From Leptolinea sp. UBA5203 (lineage in GTDB: Bacteria; Chloroflexota; Anaerolineae; Anaerolineales; Anaerolineaceae), in the NCBI GenBank assembly GCA_002412765.1, contig DHVR01000066.1, positions 1 to 47,018 of the forward strand: a stretch of 47,018 nt of DNA. Direction: 5' to 3'. This document shows, piece after piece, positions 8,536-16,558 of this stretch. The position numbers were made by a program, and so were the translations under genes. Position 1 is the stretch's first letter. Every line of letters begins with the position of its first letter. The notes under the pieces were generated by a model. It saw only the letters and a list, made by a program, of their open reading frames with translations. It was not told where the DNA came from and ran no database searches.

Positions 8536-9477
8536 ATGGGTGATATTCAGGAAACAAGCAAACTGGTTGATTATAGAAAACGCAAATATTACTGGGGATG
8601 GATTCCAGTTGGACTTTTGTTTTTGTCGTTAGTCTTGGGTTGGTACGCCGTCCTATTTAAAGGTTTGATTGGTGAATTTGCCTGGTACAGTCTTCAGATT
8701 ATAGGTCCGCTTTTCGGGATCTTATTTCTAGTTGTAACGCTGGTAAAAATTATTCGCCATCGGAAAGGGACCCTCAGACAGTGGATAACTTTTGGCTGCT
8801 CCATACTGGCAATTTTACCGGTGATTGGCCTGGTGGTCCCCGTGCGGTACCCCTATTTTTTGGCGTATGCTCAACCGGCGGCAACGGTCCGCCTGCCGGC
8901 TGATGTTCCTTTACAGGTTATATGGGGTGGAGACGAACTGAAAAATAATTATCATGTCATCTCACCGGATCAACGTTGGGCGTATGATTTTTTGGTAGAA
9001 CCTTATTTTTCCAATTCGACCCAACTTAAGGACTATGGCTGTTATGGGGTTCCGGTCATCGCCCCAATCGATGGAACGATCATTGCGGCTCATGATGGCG
9101 AACCCGACGAAACACCGGGGTTGGAATCCAATAATATCACCCAGCCGCGTGGAAATTATGTCGTTATTCAGATGGAGTCGGGCACCTATTTATTAATCGC
9201 CCATCTTCAACCGGGCAGTGTTGCTGTTAAAGCGGGTGATAAAGTCAGTGAAGGACAAGTACTGGGTGCTTGTGGAAATTCCGGGAACACGAGTGAACCG
9301 CATATTCACATTCATCATCAACGGATTAACCCTGAAGTTTGGCCAAATGGATTCGGAGAAGGCTTACCTTTGTATTTCCGCGACCAGGATGGCCCCCTGA
9401 TGCCGGAGGGTGGATATCAAGTAGTGGATAACGAAGCCATTCCCCTTGGGCCTGTTGTTAAAAATTTGGCAAAATAA
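8536..9477 (+). CDS. Membrane-anchored M23 family metallopeptidase
   Basis: A 313-residue protein with three hydrophobic segments (about 22-43, 50-68, 80-100) followed by an extracytoplasmic LytM/M23 domain. M23 enzymes are zinc peptidases that usually cut peptidoglycan cross-bridges. Zinc motifs appear as H and D in YHVISPDQRWAYDF and as HIHIH after SGNTSEP. The glycine-rich VIAPIDGTIIAAHDG and GNYVVIQM strands also fit the fold. The first motif is a relaxed version of HxxxD seen in a QR(Y/W)A(Y/I)DF subgroup, so activity should not be assumed. The start is decided by a strong AAGGAGG upstream of ATG 8536. Confidence 0.85.
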   Translation: MGDIQETSKLVDYRKRKYYWGWIPVGLLFLSLVLGWYAVLFKGLIGEFAWYSLQIIGPLFGILFLVVTLVKIIRHRKGTLRQWITFGCSILAILPVIGLVVPVRYPYFLAYAQPAATVRLPADVPLQVIWGGDELKNNYHVISPDQRWAYDFLVEPYFSNSTQLKDYGCYGVPVIAPIDGTIIAAHDGEPDETPGLESNNITQPRGNYVVIQMESGTYLLIAHLQPGSVAVKAGDKVSEGQVLGACGNSGNTSEPHIHIHHQRINPEVWPNGFGEGLPLYFRDQDGPLMPEGGYQVVDNEAIPLGPVVKNLAK

Positions 9478-9610
9478 ACGAAAATTAGGAGGAGTAGCCA
9501 GGGTAGTAATTTAATACATCTGGCTGTTTGTAGTAACCAAAGTACCCTAAAAATTCTCAGTACCATCTCAATATAAATCGGTAACTCCCCCGAAAATCAC
9601 CTCAACGGAT

Positions 9611-9639
9611 TTGATCATCTCTTCCGGATTGTATACAAT
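9611..9639 (+). promoter_or_regulatory. Predicted sigma-70 promoter of the 9684 operon
   Basis: TTGATC (9611-9616) and TACAAT (9634-9639) are separated by 17 nt, about 45 nt before the ATG at 9684. The same TTGAT-N17-TACAAT style is seen before the genes at 13283 and 22027. Confidence 0.5.
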
Positions 9640-9683
9640 TAGGGAAATTACTTCAAATTTTCACACAGTTGAGTATTGATAAT

Positions 9684-10751
9684 ATGTTAGCTTTTCCAAT
9701 TAACAATTCGCAGCTATTTCAAATGATGGAAAATTCTTGTCCGTCAATCCGTTTGCGAATTCTGAGTGATTTCTTCGAAAAAAAAGGTGATGAGTTCGGG
9801 ACAGAACTTCTTTCCCGGGTTTTCAGAGATCCGAGAGTAGAAAGAGTTGTGGCAGCTCAGAATGGAAAAGGATGGTTTTTTAACAGGTTCCATGGAACGG
9901 ATAGTACCGAATCTGCCATGCGCTTTCTCCTGGAAATGGGTATTCCGAAAGAGCATAAAATTATTCAACAGTCATCCCAGGCGCTGATAAAGGCTTCAAA
10001 AGAGGAGTTGCTGACAGGTATTGGCAATCCGGGATGGAAATTAGAGAAATTGGGCTTGAGCGGAAGTCAGACAATTCGGGCTTGGTTGCTGGCACTGGCT
10101 GGAAAGGAAGAACACTCGACAGTTCATCAAGCCGTTGAGCATTCAATCCAGAGAATGGCATTTGCAGCTGGAGTGGATTCCTTCGCAGCGATTACTCAAC
10201 AAAAAGGGAAGTTCCTTTACTTGGCAAAAGATTGTCCCTGGCCTGATTTGTATACGTTTCGCCTACTGGCAGCCACTCAAGGCTGGCGCACTGTGGACAA
10301 TTTGAGCATCGTTGAGTCTGCTATAAAAGCGTGGATACGTTTGGAACCCCTGCCTGCTTTCTGTGGTATGCATCAGGGAAAACTGATAGCACCAGCCATC
10401 TTTGGCATGCAACAAATTATTCTTCCATTTGATGTTATTTCGGATGCCCAGTGGATGGTGTGGTTTCACCGGATGGAATTATTGGCGAGATTGGGCATGC
10501 TGAAAAGAGTATCCACCCTGACAACCTATATTCATGATTTCTTTGCATGGTTACAACCCTGGCAGGGATGGTTTGGCAAATCCATTCAACACACCCATTT
10601 CAGCAGGTGGGGCGCGTATACAGGACTAATGTTGGAAAAAGATTGGCGTAATCCACAGCGGCGACAATTTGACCTGACCTTTCGCTGTCTTTTGATTTGG
10701 CAATTCTTGGAAGAAAAAAATTCAATATTGGAGCCTGACCTTAACCTATGA
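9684..10751 (+). CDS. Conserved helical protein coupled to the YcaQ-like gene
   Basis: A 355-residue soluble, mainly helical protein that I cannot place firmly. The stretch GKGWFFNRFHGTDSTESAMR followed by helical repeats with many Trp and aromatic residues recalls the alpha/alpha toroid of prenyltransferase / squalene-cyclase-like proteins, but no DxDD or QW motif is seen. The start is uncertain: ATG 9684 or an in-frame TTG at 9669, neither with a good ribosome binding site. Its stop overlaps the start of the next gene (ATGA), so the two are translationally coupled and probably act together. Confidence 0.6.
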   Translation: MLAFPINNSQLFQMMENSCPSIRLRILSDFFEKKGDEFGTELLSRVFRDPRVERVVAAQNGKGWFFNRFHGTDSTESAMRFLLEMGIPKEHKIIQQSSQALIKASKEELLTGIGNPGWKLEKLGLSGSQTIRAWLLALAGKEEHSTVHQAVEHSIQRMAFAAGVDSFAAITQQKGKFLYLAKDCPWPDLYTFRLLAATQGWRTVDNLSIVESAIKAWIRLEPLPAFCGMHQGKLIAPAIFGMQQIILPFDVISDAQWMVWFHRMELLARLGMLKRVSTLTTYIHDFFAWLQPWQGWFGKSIQHTHFSRWGAYTGLMLEKDWRNPQRRQFDLTFRCLLIWQFLEEKNSILEPDLNL

Positions 10752-11986
10752 AAACAACCCTCTCCCTATCTGAAGCTCGCCAACTGGCTGTCACTTCCCA
10801 AGGTTTAAAGGATATGGATTCCCAAGCCAACGTTGCAGAACTGGTTCAACAACTGGGTTACCTACAAATTGATACCATTTCAGTGGTCGCCAGGACGCAC
10901 GAACATACTCTTTGGACTCGTGTTCCTGGCTTTCAGGCGGAGATGTTGTATACAGCTCAAAGGGATGAAAGAAAGCTCTTTGAATATTGGGGACACGCCA
11001 TGTCGTATCTCCCCATGCAGGATTTTCGTTATTATTTACCTACCATGCAGTTATTCCAAAATCCTAGTGGAAGCTGGATGAAATCCCGCTATGAAAAAGT
11101 GGGGCATCTTCTTGAACCTGTCTTGCAAAGGGTCAAAGAAGAAGGACCGATCAGATCCAGAGATTTTGATCCCCCAAAATCCGAGAGCAGTAAAACCTGG
11201 TGGGATTGGCATCCGGAGAAAATTGTCCTGGAAATATTGCTATCCCGAGGGGAATTGATGGTTTTAGAGCGACAGGGATTTCAAAAAGTGTATGATCTGA
11301 CAGAGCGGATTCTACCGGATTGGGTGGATACCTCCTATCCAACCGACGAAGAGGTGGGGCGCTATGTTGTTGAGCGGTCCTTGCAAGCCTATGGACTTGC
11401 CACTGAAAAAGAAATGCGAGCGTTTTTACATGAAGTAAAAAATGATACCGTTCAAGCGGGGCTGCAAAGCTGCCTGGATGAAGGGAAGATTCAACCCATT
11501 GAAGTTGAGTCCCTGCCTGGGGTGGGTTATTATGCACAAACAGAATCTCTGGAAAGAAATCTGTCCTCCATGGATCTACCGGCGGTTGTTCACATTCTCA
11601 GTCCGTTTGATAATCTCATCATACAACGAGCACGCATTGCCCAGTTATTTAATTTCCAATATTCTCTGGAGTGTTACCTGCCGGCGGGCAAACGGGTATA
11701 TGGGTATTACGTCATGCCGATTTTATACGGCACGGAATTGATTGGGCGTTTGGATCCGAAGGCGGATCGAAAAAAGAAAACCTTTATTTTGAAAGCAGTC
11801 TATTTTGAAGAAGATTTTCAACCAGATGATTATTTTTTCACCCAACTGGCGAGAAGGATTCAAGCCATGATGCAGTTCAATGGTTGTGTACAGGTGGAGC
11901 TTGGTTTGATCAAACCGGAGAGATTTGAGGCACCATTGATCGCAGCGTTGAATCAGCAGGATGTGGCCGCTCAGGCGATCCAGTAA
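10748..11986 (+). CDS. YcaQ/AlkX-type winged-helix DNA glycosylase
   Basis: A 412-residue protein of the HTH_42 / YcaQ superfamily, in which E. coli YcaQ unhooks interstrand DNA crosslinks by glycosylase action. The N-terminal half has the family's QxD catalytic motif as GYLQIDTISVVARTHEHTLW, and later LFEYWGHAMSYLP. The centre contains winged-helix-like segments (IVLEILLSRGELMV). The C-terminal part has ILSPFDNLIIQRARIAQLF and a beta-rich YVMPILYGTELIGRLDPKADR block, as usual for the family. The start overlaps the preceding gene by 4 nt. It ends convergently, overlapping the mannosyltransferase gene by 16 bp. Confidence 0.85.
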   Translation: MKTTLSLSEARQLAVTSQGLKDMDSQANVAELVQQLGYLQIDTISVVARTHEHTLWTRVPGFQAEMLYTAQRDERKLFEYWGHAMSYLPMQDFRYYLPTMQLFQNPSGSWMKSRYEKVGHLLEPVLQRVKEEGPIRSRDFDPPKSESSKTWWDWHPEKIVLEILLSRGELMVLERQGFQKVYDLTERILPDWVDTSYPTDEEVGRYVVERSLQAYGLATEKEMRAFLHEVKNDTVQAGLQSCLDEGKIQPIEVESLPGVGYYAQTESLERNLSSMDLPAVVHILSPFDNLIIQRARIAQLFNFQYSLECYLPAGKRVYGYYVMPILYGTELIGRLDPKADRKKKTFILKAVYFEEDFQPDDYFFTQLARRIQAMMQFNGCVQVELGLIKPERFEAPLIAALNQQDVAAQAIQ

Positions 11987-13143
11987 TAATTGACCCAGCC
12001 GATAAAATAGAAAATTTGGATGGTAAAGAAAATCACGGCCAAGCTGTAGATCAGCAGTTCTTTTTTTAGGGCTTTAACCAGAGCCATGAAGGCAGGGAAG
12101 GCCACCACAATGTAGCGCGTCATGGAGACAGAGGTGCCGGAGATCACCGGCATAAGGATGATCAAGAGGGCAAATAGGCCGTAGGCTGGGGATGGCAGGG
12201 TAAAGAGGGAGATCAAAGCCAGCAAGAAAAAAACAAAGGTTAGGGCAGAATCGATTTTATAGACATCCGCCTGGCTGTTTTCAAAAACGTCAATAAAATG
12301 AACTTTGAAATTCACGGTCCTTCTACCCCAAGCCGACTGCGCGGTAATGGGTGCCAAAAAGTCGCCGGTGAGGGTATAGAGATTAAATAAATGAAAGACC
12401 AAAGGCAGGGGGATGAGTAATAACCACAAAGCACGCAGTGGGAAATTTTTGAGATTCCATTGCATGGACTGTAGCAGCAAAATCAGGATGGGCAGGGCCA
12501 TGAGAATGCCTTGTGGGCGGGTAACGGTTAACAGGGCGCAAAAGACCGCAGCCAGGAACCATCTATTTTTCTGGGCAGCCCACAGACTCAAGACGGCCAG
12601 AAGGAAGAATAAACTTTCGGTGTAAAAACAGGAAAAATAAAAACTGGCCGGATAGGCAATCAATAAAATCAGCACGGCTTTACTTAACTGTGCCGAGTGA
12701 AAGAAGGACTCTGTTAGTTGATAGAGAAAATACAGACCGATTAAAAAGAGCAGGTTGTTCATCGCCAGTCCCAGGAATAAATACAGGGATGGGGAGAGAA
12801 AACTCTGTGGAATGAGAAGGGAAAGACCTTTGACCAACAGGGGAAAAAGAGGGAAAAAAGCAACCGTACTATAGGTGGTACCAAGGTTGCCAGCTCCGCT
12901 ATAACCTTGCATGACAATCTCCAGATACCAGCGTGCATCCCAGTGGGACCAGATATCCAGGAAGAAATGAGGTGAGAGGAACCAGCCTTGATCCACCACT
13001 TGCTGATAAGTTGGGTTGGGGAGATAATATCCCGCGAACCAGGCAGTCAGGACGAGCGCGATCCGGGTGACCAGGAATATGGACAGGATAAACGGGATGG
13101 GACCGTTCGAGCTGGATTTTATTAGGTTTGAGATTTTATTCAT
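11971..13143 (-). CDS. PIG-V-like membrane mannosyltransferase
   Basis: A 390-residue multispanning protein with about nine to ten membrane segments. Between the first two lies HWDARWYLEIVMQGYS and AFFPLFPLLVKGLS, the signature region of PIG-V/GPI18-type mannosyltransferases (GT76-like, GT-C fold), where an acidic residue in the first loop is catalytic and a lipid-linked mannose is donor. Bacterial members are uncharacterised; extracytoplasmic glycolipid or polymer glycosylation is the likely role. GGGAA lies upstream of ATG 13143. The 3' end overlaps the convergent YcaQ-like gene. Confidence 0.75.
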   Translation of the reverse strand: MNKISNLIKSSSNGPIPFILSIFLVTRIALVLTAWFAGYYLPNPTYQQVVDQGWFLSPHFFLDIWSHWDARWYLEIVMQGYSGAGNLGTTYSTVAFFPLFPLLVKGLSLLIPQSFLSPSLYLFLGLAMNNLLFLIGLYFLYQLTESFFHSAQLSKAVLILLIAYPASFYFSCFYTESLFFLLAVLSLWAAQKNRWFLAAVFCALLTVTRPQGILMALPILILLLQSMQWNLKNFPLRALWLLLIPLPLVFHLFNLYTLTGDFLAPITAQSAWGRRTVNFKVHFIDVFENSQADVYKIDSALTFVFFLLALISLFTLPSPAYGLFALLIILMPVISGTSVSMTRYIVVAFPAFMALVKALKKELLIYSLAVIFFTIQIFYFIGWVNYYWIA

Positions 13144-13208
13144 AGCTTTGTTCCCGGGGATATAAAGTACATTTTATCAGACATCGATAAAATCAAAAAT
13201 CCCTGGTG

Positions 13209-13237
13209 TTGATTTGTAAGGGAATGTTCCATACAAT
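13209..13237 (+). promoter_or_regulatory. Predicted sigma-70 promoter of CBS copy 2
   Basis: TTGATT (13209-13214), 17-nt spacer, TACAAT (13232-13237), about 45 nt before the ATG at 13283. The region also forms the divergent gap to the mannosyltransferase gene. Confidence 0.55.
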
Positions 13238-13282
13238 AAGACTATCAGTTTTAATGGAACCAGGACTGATGGAGGAGACCCT

Positions 13283-13714
13283 ATGAATACCGTGGAAAAA
13301 ATTCTAAAACGCAGAGGAGCATTTGTCTGGTCGATCAAGCCAACCGATTCTGTTATGGTTGCCTTACGCATGATGATTGAAAAAGATATTGGTGCTGTCC
13401 TGGTAATGGAAGATGACAACATTTGCGGCATCATCTCTGAAAGAGACATTGCCCGAAAAATCACCTACCTTAATCTGGCAGCGGAAAAAATCCCTGTCAA
13501 AGAGATCATGACTGCTACTGTATATACCATTGACGAGGATCAAACCATCGAAACCGCCAGAGCGTTAATGACTGCACATCGAGTGCGTCATTTGCCGGTG
13601 ATGCGAGATGGAAAAGTGATTGCTGTTCTTTCCACACGGGACGTGGTCAGTGAAATCATTGTCATTCAACGCCAGACGATTGATTTTTACAAAGATATTG
13701 CCCTGGATGAATAA
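13283..13714 (+). CDS. Stand-alone CBS-pair protein (copy 2)
   Basis: A 143-residue two-CBS-domain protein. The opening VEKILKRRGAFVWSIKPTDS is followed by MIEKDIGAVLVMEDDNICG and IISERDIARKI in domain 1, and TAHRVRHLPVMRDGKVI and VLSTRDVVSEII in domain 2. It shares its layout and most motif positions with the copies at 7871 and 22858, differing mainly in the ligand-loop residues, so the three may read different ligands or partners. GGAGGAG precedes the ATG, and a promoter is predicted 45 nt upstream, making it probably monocistronic. Confidence 0.92.
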   Translation: MNTVEKILKRRGAFVWSIKPTDSVMVALRMMIEKDIGAVLVMEDDNICGIISERDIARKITYLNLAAEKIPVKEIMTATVYTIDEDQTIETARALMTAHRVRHLPVMRDGKVIAVLSTRDVVSEIIVIQRQTIDFYKDIALDE

Positions 13715-13828
13715 ATCGTATCTGATAAACTTTCAGGTTCTATGAAAATAATTGCATGACAAACCTTTTGAGTCTGAGGTATTTTATCTTTATCAAACCT
13801 TCTTAAGACCCCATAGATTCAAAATGTT

Positions 13829-13856
13829 TTGATTTCATGATAATCATTTGTATAAT
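13829..13856 (+). promoter_or_regulatory. Predicted sigma-70 promoter of the ABM gene
   Basis: TTGATT (13829-13834) and a perfect TATAAT (13851-13856) with a 16-nt spacer, about 75 nt before the ATG at 13932. Confidence 0.55.
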
Positions 13857-13931
13857 TATTAATAAATAGAGAGTTTTTATGGCTGTGTGCTTTCACTATG
13901 TTCTAGACATTGCATTACCCGGAGGTTGATG

Positions 13932-14225
13932 ATGATAACCATCTTGGAAGGCGTTGTATCGGGTGAGCGTTGGCATATGTTGGAAGATACCTATCGCAAA
14001 GCCATTCATAAAATTCCACAAGATTTAATTCAAAGCTTTCTGGTGCAGGATACCAAGGATCCAAATCTGTGGCGTATTATCTCTGTTTGGAGAAGCAAAG
14101 CCGACTACGAGAAAAACATAGAATCTACGGGATTATACTCCACCTGTGTGGATGTTTTCCGTGGGGTGGGTGTGGAACCCACACGACGGAAATTCGAAGT
14201 CGTTGCCAAGCATATGCATGTTTAA
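13932..14225 (+). CDS. ABM-like ferredoxin-fold protein
   Basis: A 97-residue protein with the strand-helix-strand pattern of the dimeric alpha/beta barrel (antibiotic biosynthesis monooxygenase-like) superfamily: MITILEGVVSGERW, a helix over LEDTYRKAIHKIP, then FLVQDTKDPNLWRIISVWRS and a helix starting SKADYEKNI. Members range from small monooxygenases to stress proteins of unknown role; nothing here selects a substrate. GGAGG is 6 nt before ATG 13932, which decides against the adjacent ATG and the longer upstream frame. It is separated from the following ABC operon by 520 bp with its own promoter. Confidence 0.7.
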   Translation: MITILEGVVSGERWHMLEDTYRKAIHKIPQDLIQSFLVQDTKDPNLWRIISVWRSKADYEKNIESTGLYSTCVDVFRGVGVEPTRRKFEVVAKHMHV

Positions 14226-14336
14226 TTCTGAATGCCCCAAAATCCTGCTGGGAATCCCTTTTGATCTTTCATTACCATTCTTTTGAGGAGATTGGGCGAA
14301 ATTATTACCTAAATGGATGATATTTCCGCCAAAGAG

Positions 14337-14366
14337 TTGACAAATTAAAATAGAGTCCTCTATAAT
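14337..14366 (+). promoter_or_regulatory. Consensus sigma-70 promoter of the ABC importer operon
   Basis: A perfect TTGACA (14337-14342) and a perfect TATAAT (14361-14366) with an 18-nt spacer. It is the best promoter match I found in the window. It faces the substrate-binding protein gene about 380 nt downstream. Confidence 0.75.
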
Positions 14367-14690
14367 GAATACTGTGCAGTAATGCAGAACTTTTTATGTT
14401 TTCGATACTTCATTGGGTGATTTCGTACAAGTGGGCGAAATTCGATTAATCGGTGGTGAGGACCATTAACGGTTGAGTATCGGTTCAAGAGCATTAAGAG
14501 TATTTTCACAACCACAAATGAAGAAAAGAATTGAGTTTTAAGAATTAAATTATTTTGTGCTTTTGTTAAAAGCCAAACAACAATAGTTTATTTTAATAAG
14601 CCTGGTCTTCGTTGTCTGTCATGCAGCTTCGGATGAATTTTTTATTACAGGGACTATTTGTGGAGTTCAAACAAAATAACCATTGTGATT

Positions 14691-14726
14691 AAACAAACAA
14701 AAACCATGTGGTTTTGATTTGTTTTT
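14691..14726 (+). terminator. Terminator-like hairpin in the operon leader (possible attenuator)
   Basis: AAACAAA-C-(A)-AAAACC (14691-14705) pairs with GGTTTT-G-(A)-TTTGTTT (14710-14724) around an ATGT loop. The run of T continues to 14726, about 7 nt before AAGGAGG. The stem is A/T-rich with two bulges, so termination may be weak. Its position before the coding region suggests attenuation rather than end-of-operon termination. Confidence 0.4.
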
Positions 14727-14745
14727 TAAGCCTAAGGAGGAGTAG

Positions 14746-16446
14746 ATGAAAACCAAGTTTATGTATTTATCATTGGCCGTGTTAGTGATATTAAGTATGT
14801 CATTAGCCGCATGCCAGCCAGCCCCGGCTGCCACCCCCGCCCCTGTCGCGGCAGAACCCGCAGCAACTGAAGCACCTGTAGCGGAAGAACCCGCCCCTGT
14901 TGCTGATTTGATGGTTATGACGGCCCCGGATTGTGACTACGGTGGATTGATCAAAGAAATCGCCGCTTTGGATGCCAACACCGTACAATTTACCATGTGC
15001 GTACCGGATCCTGCGTTCCCCTCAAAAGCAGCCTTCAATGTGTTTGGTATTCAGCCCTCTGAGTGGTTGGAGTCTGCCATCCCCAGCAAAGAGATCCTGG
15101 AAAAACCCATCGGAACCGGTGCATATGTAGTGGATGCCTGGAATCGGGGCGATAGCTTAGTTTTCAAGAAAAATGAAAACTATTGGGGAACCCCTGCCAT
15201 TACCGATACCTTGGTCTTCAAATGGTCATCGGAAGGCGCTTCGCGCTTGCTTGAACTTCAGGCTGGGACTGTCGATGGCATTGACAACCCAACTCCGGAT
15301 GATTTCGCCACCATCGAAGGCGACGACACCCTGGCCCTGTATCCTCGCGAAGCTTTGAATATTTTCTATGTGGCCATGACCAATACTTTCGCCCCATTTG
15401 ATAATGTTTTAGTTCGCCAGGCAGTTGCCTATGCTATTGATCGACAACGGATTGTAGATACCTTCTACACCCCTGGCTCCACCGTAGCCAGTCACTTCAC
15501 CCCTTGCGCAATCCCCAATGGTTGTGTTGGCGACGAGTGGATGGCTTTCGATGCTGACAAAGCCAAAGAATTGTTGACCGAAGCTGGTTTCCCCGATGGA
15601 TTCGACACCACCATCTATTATCGTGATGTAGTTCGTTCTTATCTCCCAGAACCCGGCAGCGTAGCCACTGACTTGCAAGCCCAGCTTGCTGAGGTTGGCA
15701 TCAACGCTGAAATCGAAGTGATGGAATCTGGTGCCTTTATTGAAGAATCCAACGCTGGCCGTTTAGATGGCATTTATCTGTTGGGTTGGGGCGCTGATTA
15801 TCCTCACATTACCAATTTCCTGGATTTCCACTTTGGAAAATCCAATCCCCAGTTTGGTACCCCGATTCCGGAAGTTTACGAAAATCTGGAACAGGCAGCC
15901 CAATTGGCTGATCCCGCCGAAGCAGAACCTCTGTATGTAGCAGCCAATAATGCTTTGCGCGAATTTGTTCCCATGGTTCCGATTGCTCATGGCGGTTCCG
16001 CTACAGCCTTCCGAGCTGATGTTGTTGGCGCACATGCCAGCCCATTAGGGAACGAATATTTTGCCGTGATGGATCCAGGTGGACGGGATACCATGGTCTG
16101 GATGCAGAATGCTGAACCTATCTCCCTGTATTGTGCCGATGAGACCGATGGCGAATCCCTGCGTGCCTGCGAACAGACTATCGAACCTTTGTTAGCCTAC
16201 GAAGTTGGCGGTACCGATGTAGAACCCAGCCTGGCCACATCCTGCGATCCGAACGAAGACCTGACGGTTTGGACTTGCCACCTGCGTGAAGGCGTGCAAT
16301 TCTCTGATGGTTCCGCTCTGGATGCCAATGATGTTGTCATGTCCTGGGGTATCGTCTGGGATGCTGCCCATCCACTTCACCTTGGCAACACCGGTCAGTT
16401 CCAATACTTCTCAACACTCTGGGGTAATTTGTTAAACGCCGAGTAA
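14746..16446 (+). CDS. Family 5 ABC substrate-binding lipoprotein, circularly permuted
   Basis: A 566-residue extracytoplasmic solute receptor of the SBP_bac_5 (Opp/Dpp) family. Residues 1-23 are a lipoprotein signal ending LSMSLAAC, and 24-53 a Pro/Ala/Glu linker. The fold then starts in the middle: IAALDANTVQFTMCVPDP (about 72-89) and PIGTGAYVVDAWNRGD equal the segment that normally follows the first ~150 residues. The chain runs on to the usual C-terminal part (VPMVPIAHGG, about 409-417; GNEYFAVM, about 435-442). It then continues with IEPLLAYEVGGTDVEPSLA and WTCHLREGVQFSDGSALDA (about 479-527), which is the family's N-terminal motif, and ends at 566. A strong AAGGAGG fixes the start. It heads a complete importer operon, so it is probably functional. 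Confidence 0.93.
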   Translation: MKTKFMYLSLAVLVILSMSLAACQPAPAATPAPVAAEPAATEAPVAEEPAPVADLMVMTAPDCDYGGLIKEIAALDANTVQFTMCVPDPAFPSKAAFNVFGIQPSEWLESAIPSKEILEKPIGTGAYVVDAWNRGDSLVFKKNENYWGTPAITDTLVFKWSSEGASRLLELQAGTVDGIDNPTPDDFATIEGDDTLALYPREALNIFYVAMTNTFAPFDNVLVRQAVAYAIDRQRIVDTFYTPGSTVASHFTPCAIPNGCVGDEWMAFDADKAKELLTEAGFPDGFDTTIYYRDVVRSYLPEPGSVATDLQAQLAEVGINAEIEVMESGAFIEESNAGRLDGIYLLGWGADYPHITNFLDFHFGKSNPQFGTPIPEVYENLEQAAQLADPAEAEPLYVAANNALREFVPMVPIAHGGSATAFRADVVGAHASPLGNEYFAVMDPGGRDTMVWMQNAEPISLYCADETDGESLRACEQTIEPLLAYEVGGTDVEPSLATSCDPNEDLTVWTCHLREGVQFSDGSALDANDVVMSWGIVWDAAHPLHLGNTGQFQYFSTLWGNLLNAE

Positions 16447-16481
16447 AGCACCATTGTTGAGACTGTAACTCAATTTCAAAT

Positions 16482-16526
16482 CACGCGGGAAAGCAGGAAA
16501 GTCAAACTTCTTGTCTTTCCCGTGTG
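16482..16526 (+). other. Intercistronic hairpin between receptor and permease genes
   Basis: CACGCGGGAAAG (16482-16493) pairs with CTTTCCCGTGTG (16515-16526), 12 bp with one G-U, around a 21-nt loop and with no T-run after it. It lies in the 112-bp gap after the substrate-binding protein gene. Such hairpins commonly protect upstream mRNA or lower downstream expression, giving more receptor than permease. Confidence 0.6.
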
Positions 16527-16558
16527 CTATTATTCTGTAGGAAACCGGTGAGCGTTTT

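Larger units (their letters stand above)
14226..14745. other. Long intergenic region / leader of the ABC importer operon
   Basis: No gene is seen in these 520 bases. They hold a consensus promoter at 14337-14366 and so a predicted untranslated leader of about 370 nt before the ATG at 14746. The last part forms a terminator-like hairpin (14691-14726) just before the ribosome binding site AAGGAGG. I do not recognise a known riboswitch family in the leader. Confidence 0.6.

Noticed and set aside
8375..8632. 85-codon frame with a CPKSCCEAS stretch upstream of the M23 gene
   Set aside because: It overlaps the well-supported M23 start in another frame and runs on without a protein-like end. Could be a decayed fragment but not supported.
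14367..14690. A known riboswitch in the long leader
   Set aside because: I could not match any conserved core I know (for example TPP, SAM, cobalamin, glycine, guanidine). Only the final hairpin is supported.
14746..16446. Reading the receptor as a simple truncation or a fusion of two partial receptors
   Set aside because: The two parts are complementary rather than overlapping, together make about one receptor length, and lie in one intact frame with a single signal peptide. Permutation explains this best.
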